DNA from: Methanobacterium spitsbergense
Lineage (GTDB): Archaea > Methanobacteriota > Methanobacteria > Methanobacteriales > Methanobacteriaceae
Assembly: GCF_019931065.1 (NCBI RefSeq)
Contig: NZ_JAIOUQ010000009.1
Span: 75,517 to 139,516 of the forward strand
Direction: 5' to 3'
DNA length: 64,000 bases
Of the stretch, positions 59,746-64,000 are shown in pieces; position 1 is the stretch's first letter, and the number at the start of each line of letters is the position of its first letter. Below the pieces are notes generated by a model. That model was not told the DNA's origin. It saw only the letters and a list, made by a program, of their open reading frames with translations, and made no database searches. The position numbers were made by a program, and so were the translations under genes.

Positions 59746-60493
59746 ATTTATCAACCAATAATGGTCCTATTTCCTTTGCTATAATAGATCTGTACTCAGC
59801 AACCTTCCATGGATCATCTACCCAGACACTTAACATGGCTTTGATACCAGTATCTGCAAGTTCATTTATAATTAAATCTGGTTTTGGTAAATCCAGAGCC
59901 CATTTAAATCTTAATGTTAAATTTTTGAATCTCTCAGCTATTTCTTCCACATTTACAGAGTAAGGTATTGTAATATCTAGATCAACCCTCTTCTCCTCTA
60001 GAGGTGTGTGATTTACAAGTAAATTTCTTGAAAAATTTGAATTTGGAATTGTTATAATATTATTGTCAGGAGTCACAAGTTTGGTGACTCTGAAACCCAT
60101 GATCAAAACTTTACCTTTTTGATCAGATATTTCAATAATATCCCCTACTTTGAAACTTTTATCTCCCAGAACAAAAAGCCCTGAAATAAAGTTTGATATG
60201 GTGTCTCTTGCTGCAAAACCCACAGCTATACCTACAATACCTAAACTCACGGCTATAGCTGTTATATTTATTCCAAGTTCATTGAGTATTATTGTTACAG
60301 CAAGTGCATAGATAGTATATTTGATAATTTCATTTACAACTTGGATTAGGGTATCATCTGACTCAAATCTTTTACCAGTTCTAATTATGAAAATTGATGA
60401 CCATTTAATTATTAATGTTGATACACCTAGAATAAGAATAGTAACAATAATGTCTCTTAAAGTGGGGTTGTTGAGTATTGTTTCAAGGTTCAT
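59738..60493 (-). CDS. MscS-family mechanosensitive channel
   Basis: 251 residues: TM3-like [36 protein letters not shown] followed by [38 protein letters not shown]. Releases osmotic pressure. Smallest MscS type, two N-terminal helices. Its stop overlaps the sortase start and its start overlaps the RNase Z stop, so the three genes form one operon. Confidence 0.93.
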   Translation of the reverse strand: MNLETILNNPTLRDIIVTILILGVSTLIIKWSSIFIIRTGKRFESDDTLIQVVNEIIKYTIYALAVTIILNELGINITAIAVSLGIVGIAVGFAARDTISNFISGLFVLGDKSFKVGDIIEISDQKGKVLIMGFRVTKLVTPDNNIITIPNSNFSRNLLVNHTPLEEKRVDLDITIPYSVNVEEIAERFKNLTLRFKWALDLPKPDLIINELADTGIKAMLSVWVDDPWKVAEYRSIIAKEIGPLLVDKYE

Positions 60494-61391
60494 TCCGTTT
60501 CACCTCAAGAATCATCATATCCTCTGCAACAATAGAATTTTCAAATACTTCTAATGCTTCCTTTTCAATTGTTTTATTATCTTTATATCTTGTACTGATA
60601 TGGGTGAGAACTAGTTTGTTTACATTAGCTTTTTTAGCTATTTCCGCTGCCATTGAAGCTGTTGAATGCCCTGTTTCGTAAGATTTATCCATATGACTGT
60701 CGTTAAATGTTGATTCATGTATCAAAATGTCTGCATCACTAGAAAATTCTATCATCTGTTCGCATGGTCGGGTATCACCAGAATATACTATTTTCCGTCC
60801 CTTTCTATTTTCACCAAGTACCTGTTCGGGTTTAATTATTTTTTCACCAACTTTAACAGCAATTCCACTTTGAAGCTTGCCAAAATCGGGTCCAGGTTTC
60901 ACACCAAACTTTAAAGCATTTTCTTTAAGGAATTTAGGTGATCTCTTCTCATTTATACTGTAGGCAAAATTTGTTACTGAATGTTCCGTTTTACAGCACA
61001 TAACAGTATATTCTTCTTCATCTAATACAATTCCATCCGAAATAGTGTTTTCTATTATATCGAATGAAAGTGCAAAGTAACCGAAATTTTTGATATGTTT
61101 AACAAATTCTGAAAGACCTGGAGGTCCATATATGTTAAGTGGTTCGGTTCTGCCACGGAAAGCCATTGATTGTATAATCCCTGGAACACCAAGGATATGG
61201 TCACCATGAAAATGTGTTATGAATATTTTACTTATTTTCATGGGACTTAATCTGGCCCTTGTCATTTGTCGTTGAGTTCCTTCTCCACAGTCAAATAATA
61301 TAATCTCTCCAAAACTTTTTAATGCTATTGCAGAGTGGTTTCTGTGGTTGGTTGGTATTGCTGATGATGTCCCTAGAAATATTAGTTCCAT
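60483..61391 (-). CDS. rnz: ribonuclease Z
   Basis: 302 residues: [31 protein letters not shown] (zinc motif II), [19 protein letters not shown] (exosite/AxDx region), THISTRY. Cleaves the 3' trailer of pre-tRNA. ATG 61391 (MELIFLG) preferred over a TTG three codons earlier, with GGATTGGAA upstream. Overlaps mscS by 11 bp. Confidence 0.95.
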   Translation of the reverse strand: MELIFLGTSSAIPTNHRNHSAIALKSFGEIILFDCGEGTQRQMTRARLSPMKISKIFITHFHGDHILGVPGIIQSMAFRGRTEPLNIYGPPGLSEFVKHIKNFGYFALSFDIIENTISDGIVLDEEEYTVMCCKTEHSVTNFAYSINEKRSPKFLKENALKFGVKPGPDFGKLQSGIAVKVGEKIIKPEQVLGENRKGRKIVYSGDTRPCEQMIEFSSDADILIHESTFNDSHMDKSYETGHSTASMAAEIAKKANVNKLVLTHISTRYKDNKTIEKEALEVFENSIVAEDMMILEVKRNEP

Positions 61392-61631
61392 TTGTTCCAA
61401 TCCTATAAATATTATTTAATAATTTTTGTAAAGAAAATTTTATTTAATTTTAGATAATCCTAAATTAAATTATATTCATTAATTCATTTTGTTATTGTTA
61501 AATGGGTTCCTATGACCCCTTAACTTAATGAACATTTATATCTTTTATTTTATATAGAAATACCCATAGAAGTTATTAAAATATATGTAAAAGAAACCAT
61601 TTATCTAATTTTTTAAGGTAAAGTGATATAA

Positions 61632-62462
61632 ATGAAGTATGATGTAAGGGAAATAATTAAAATGGTGTACCAAGACATTGGTTTTGAAGATATAACCACT
61701 AAAGCCCTAATACCTCCAGATAAATTGATAAAGGCCAAGATCATCAGCAGAGAAAAGGGAATTTTATCCGGTATTGATCTAGTTGATAATATTTTTCAGG
61801 AGTTCTCAATTAATACCACTATAAAAAAACATGATGGGGAGAAACTTGCTGAAGATGATATTATTATGGAGATTGATGGTGATGCAAGTACAATACTCAG
61901 TGTTGAGAGAACAGTTCTTAATATACTCATGAGGATGAGTGGGATTTCTACTATAACTGCAATGCTGATTGAAAAGGTTAACAACAATGTGATCATAGCA
62001 GGGACACGTAAAACTACACCGGGACTTCAATTTTTAGAAAAAGAAGCCATAAGGGTGGGCGGTGGCGATACTCATCGATTCAGGCTAGATGACTGCATCC
62101 TTATAAAAGATAACCACATTGCAATAGTGGGCAGTGTGAAAGAAGCAGTTGAGATGGCTAAAGGCTATGTTAGTTTTACAAAAAAGGTTGAAGTAGAAGT
62201 TGAAAGCACAAAGGATGCACTTGAAGCTGCCATGGCTGGGGTAGATATAATCATGCTGGACAATATGAATCCCGATGAAATACGAAATGTTTTAAATGCT
62301 CTTGAAAATAAAGGACTTAGAAATAAAATTTTAATAGAAGTTTCAGGCGGGATTAATCCGGATAATATTGTTGATTATGTAAAAACGGGAGTTGATGTAA
62401 TTTCAACTGGTTATATAACTCATTCTGCAAAATCGCTTGATATGAGTCTTGAAATAATATAA
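61632..62462 (+). CDS. nadC: nicotinate-nucleotide diphosphorylase (carboxylating)
   Basis: 276 residues: [66 protein letters not shown] (quinolinate/PRPP site), [20 protein letters not shown] and [11 protein letters not shown]. Makes nicotinate mononucleotide from quinolinate in NAD synthesis. Single gene behind TATA-rich DNA (tttatatctttt at about 61535). Confidence 0.97.
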   Translation: MKYDVREIIKMVYQDIGFEDITTKALIPPDKLIKAKIISREKGILSGIDLVDNIFQEFSINTTIKKHDGEKLAEDDIIMEIDGDASTILSVERTVLNILMRMSGISTITAMLIEKVNNNVIIAGTRKTTPGLQFLEKEAIRVGGGDTHRFRLDDCILIKDNHIAIVGSVKEAVEMAKGYVSFTKKVEVEVESTKDALEAAMAGVDIIMLDNMNPDEIRNVLNALENKGLRNKILIEVSGGINPDNIVDYVKTGVDVISTGYITHSAKSLDMSLEII

Positions 62463-62604
62463 AGGAAGAGTAAATTGTTTATTTAATTAATATTTTATTT
62501 AAATATCAACCTTTTCATATTTTTCATTCCTTGGTTGATAATTATTAGGATTTTCCTTTGTCTTATCTAAATTATTAGGGGAAACTACAATATAATGCAA
62601 TAAG

Positions 62605-62612
62605 TTTATATA
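62605..62612 (+). promoter_or_regulatory. TATA box of the acidic histone-fold-like gene
   Basis: tttatata about 45 nt before the ATG at 62656, preceded by a BRE-like tgcaataag; GGAGG lies 6 nt before the start codon. A canonical promoter layout, the clearest in the window. Confidence 0.55.
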
Positions 62613-62655
62613 GGTTTTTTTACAGATCATTTATAAAGAATATTGGAGGCATTTT

Positions 62656-63234
62656 ATGCTAGATCACAATGATGAAGAATACAAAGAATTGGATGAAGAT
62701 AATACCGAAAATTCAACTGAAGAATTAAATACTGATTCAAATCAAGATTCAACTGAAGAATTAAATACTGATTCAAATCAAGATTCAACTGAAGAATTAA
62801 ATACTGATTCTACTGAAGAAAATGAAGAAGAATTAGATGCAGATTTAGAAGAAGAGTTTGATGAAGAGGGAGAAGAAGACGAAGGTGAAGATTTACCCTT
62901 TGCAAAGGCTGAAGTTGTAAGGCTCATGAAACGAAATCTTGATAAGGACAAGATGATAAGGGAAAGGGTTAAAGTTGAGATGAACAAGTTCCTTGGCGAA
63001 GTACTAGAACGGGTCTGTGAACAACTTAATGATTATCCTTACACAACCATTGAATATGAAATGCTCAAAGAATCAATATATCCTTACACCAATATTAAGA
63101 GGATTAATGAGGAGAAATTCAGGATATTAAAACATCTAGAAGCTATAAAAGCAGATTGTGATGCATTAACAATGGATGTCAAAAAATCTCTCAAACTTAA
63201 AGATGTTGATGATGAGAGTGATGAGATATTCTGA
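62656..63234 (+). CDS. acidic-tailed protein with probable histone fold
   Basis: 192 residues. The first ~75 are strongly acidic with a repeat of [12 protein letters not shown] (three copies) and [15 protein letters not shown]. The rest, from [20 protein letters not shown] through [24 protein letters not shown] and [16 protein letters not shown], follows the helix-loop-long helix-loop-helix spacing of histone/NF-YB folds (LP.A..R.., 27-residue middle helix, then TI....L.E.. like TIKAEDIELAV). A further amphipathic helix ends it. I infer a non-canonical DNA- or protein-binding histone-fold factor; the tail is opposite in charge to eukaryotic histone tails. Confidence 0.55.
   Translation: MLDHNDEEYKELDEDNTENSTEELNTDSNQDSTEELNTDSNQDSTEELNTDSTEENEEELDADLEEEFDEEGEEDEGEDLPFAKAEVVRLMKRNLDKDKMIRERVKVEMNKFLGEVLERVCEQLNDYPYTTIEYEMLKESIYPYTNIKRINEEKFRILKHLEAIKADCDALTMDVKKSLKLKDVDDESDEIF
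62711..62810 (+). repeat. 36-bp in-frame tandem repeat in the acidic gene
   Basis: Two and three-quarter copies of a 36-bp unit (starting attcaactgaagaattaaat) at 62711-62746, 62747-62782 and 62783-62810. Each encodes 12 residues ([12 protein letters not shown]), so copy-number change would keep the frame. Confidence 0.9.
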
Positions 63235-63306
63235 TATCTCTTCATTTCTTGAATTATGATTCTGATAACCCCGATTTTATTCAAAATAAATTAAATATTT
63301 ATGAAT

Positions 63307-63819
63307 TTATTTTAAATCCTTGAATTTAACTATTTCAGACAGTTTTTTGCGTTGTTTAACTTTTGGTTCTTCTGCAGGATATCCTAATGGAGTAAATACA
63401 AGTGGTTCAACATTTTCAGGCAAATCTAAAATTTCACGAGCCGCATCCGGATCAAAAGCACCAACCCAACAAGTACCAAGTCCCAAACTGGTTGCAGCTA
63501 AAATAATATGATCCATTACAATTGATCCATCTACATCTGCATAATTTTTTCCATCTTTACGATTCCAAGCTTTAGAAGGGATTACACACAAACAGATCAC
63601 TAAAGGAGCTTCACTGAACCATTTTGCAGGATAAATACGGTTTAATTTATTTTCAACTCCTTGTGTTTTTATTACAATCAATTGAAATGGCTGATAATTC
63701 ACAGCTGTAGGTGCAAGACGGGCTGCTTCAAATATAACATCTAATTTTTCTTCCTCTACATCGTCAGGTTTGTAACTTCTTACACTGAATCTGTTTTTAA
63801 CCAGGTTTAAAAATTCCAT
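63307..63819 (-). CDS. nitroreductase family protein
   Basis: 170 residues: NRFSVRSYKPDDV, EAARLAPTAVNYQPFQLIV (FMN-binding), MDHIILAATSLGLGTCWVGAFD and PLGYPAEEPKVKQRKKLSEIV. FMN/NAD(P)H-dependent oxidoreductase fold; the true substrate in methanogens is unknown. Dimeric family, normal length. ATG with AGGAGGAG upstream; single gene. Confidence 0.93.
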   Translation of the reverse strand: MEFLNLVKNRFSVRSYKPDDVEEEKLDVIFEAARLAPTAVNYQPFQLIVIKTQGVENKLNRIYPAKWFSEAPLVICLCVIPSKAWNRKDGKNYADVDGSIVMDHIILAATSLGLGTCWVGAFDPDAAREILDLPENVEPLVFTPLGYPAEEPKVKQRKKLSEIVKFKDLK

Positions 63820-63906
63820 ATAACTCCTCCTAATAAATCAACAAGTTATAAAATTGTACAAATAAAATAAAAAAAAATTAATAATCCAATGATAAAATAT
63901 AATTTA

Positions 63907-64000
63907 TCATTCATTTTCAATGGTCATAAAACCAGTATTAAGTTCATTTATTTCTTCTTCAGTTAATTTTCTGTGTTTTGCATCATTGTCCACTATTATG
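63907..64000 (-). CDS. partial gene, C-terminal end only, cut by window edge
   Basis: The last 30 codons of a minus-strand frame: residues IIVDNDAKHRKLTEEEINEL then TGFMTIENE and stop TGA at 63907-63909. The frame is open to the window end. The fragment is too short to assign a family; the LTEEEI helix is common in many small archaeal proteins. Confidence 0.55.
   Translation of the reverse strand, partial: IIVDNDAKHRKLTEEEINELNTGFMTIENE

Overview
The window is chromosomal DNA of a low-GC methanogenic archaeon, most likely a Methanobacterium or close relative in the Methanobacteriales. The evidence is two HMf-type histone genes, a large archaeal translation/transcription cluster (eL8/L7Ae, eS28, eL24, NDK, aIF5B, eS6, aIF2-gamma, Rpo7/Spt4, eS24, eS31), archaeal replication factor C, a RadB recombinase, archaeal FBP aldolase/phosphatase, F420H2:NADP oxidoreductase, HMG-CoA reductase, an archaetidylinositol-phosphate synthase and an Mvh-like [NiFe] hydrogenase. 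Gene starts are marked by GGTGA/GGAGG-type ribosome sites, often about 5 nt before TTG or GTG. AT-rich spacers carry TATA boxes and oligo-T terminators.

Layout. 1-8.6 kb: repeats at the left edge, an FMN flavoprotein, an isopropylmalate/homoisocitrate dehydrogenase, FBP aldolase/phosphatase, small conserved archaeal genes, archaetidylinositol-phosphate synthase, threonylcarbamoyl-AMP synthase, RadB and a zinc-ribbon protein. 9-15.1 kb: an aminotransferase, a metallo-beta-lactamase gene broken by a frameshift, an ABC1/UbiB kinase, ABCE1 and a histone. 15.5-18.9 kb: a PEBP protein, a KH/PP-loop protein, a tiny membrane protein and argH. 18.9-26.8 kb (minus strand): one long run from rpl7ae down to rps27ae carrying ribosomal proteins, initiation factors, Rpo7/Spt4, pyrophosphatase and GTP-dependent dephospho-CoA kinase. 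27-37.5 kb: second histone, thrC, a SpoIIM-like protein, trpS, endA, 6-phospho-3-hexuloisomerase, npdG, a sugar isomerase-like TIM barrel, a PIN-ATPase-KH protein, hisI and hisS. 37.5-39.3 kb: a poor, scarred interval with the 3' remnant of an IS200/IS605-type tnpB, an UPF0278 PIN protein and a methionine-rich peptide. 39.4-47.7 kb: GDSL esterase, aroE, TatD-like hydrolase, VIT1-like membrane protein, hmgA, sucD, an unrecognised protein, aroD, an S26 peptidase and YwbE. 47.7-55.4 kb: HtpX with an EF-hand-like loop, DedA, a GltB/FwdC-type beta-helix protein, a probable degenerate PP-loop protein, both RFC subunits and a roadblock protein. 55.7-58.9 kb: a hydrogenase operon (ferredoxin, V4R protein, small and large subunits) without mvhD or mvhB. 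59.1-64 kb: sortase, MscS channel, RNase Z, nadC, an acidic protein with a probable histone fold, a nitroreductase and a partial gene at the edge.

Most of the window is housekeeping. The points most worth a second look are the hydrogenase operon with unusual partners, the HtpX EF-hand, the acidic-tailed histone-fold candidate, the sortase without an obvious catalytic arginine, the PP-loop protein that seems to have lost its ATP motif, the tnpB scar, and two genes broken by one-base losses. No complete mobile element, CRISPR array, rRNA or tRNA gene was seen.
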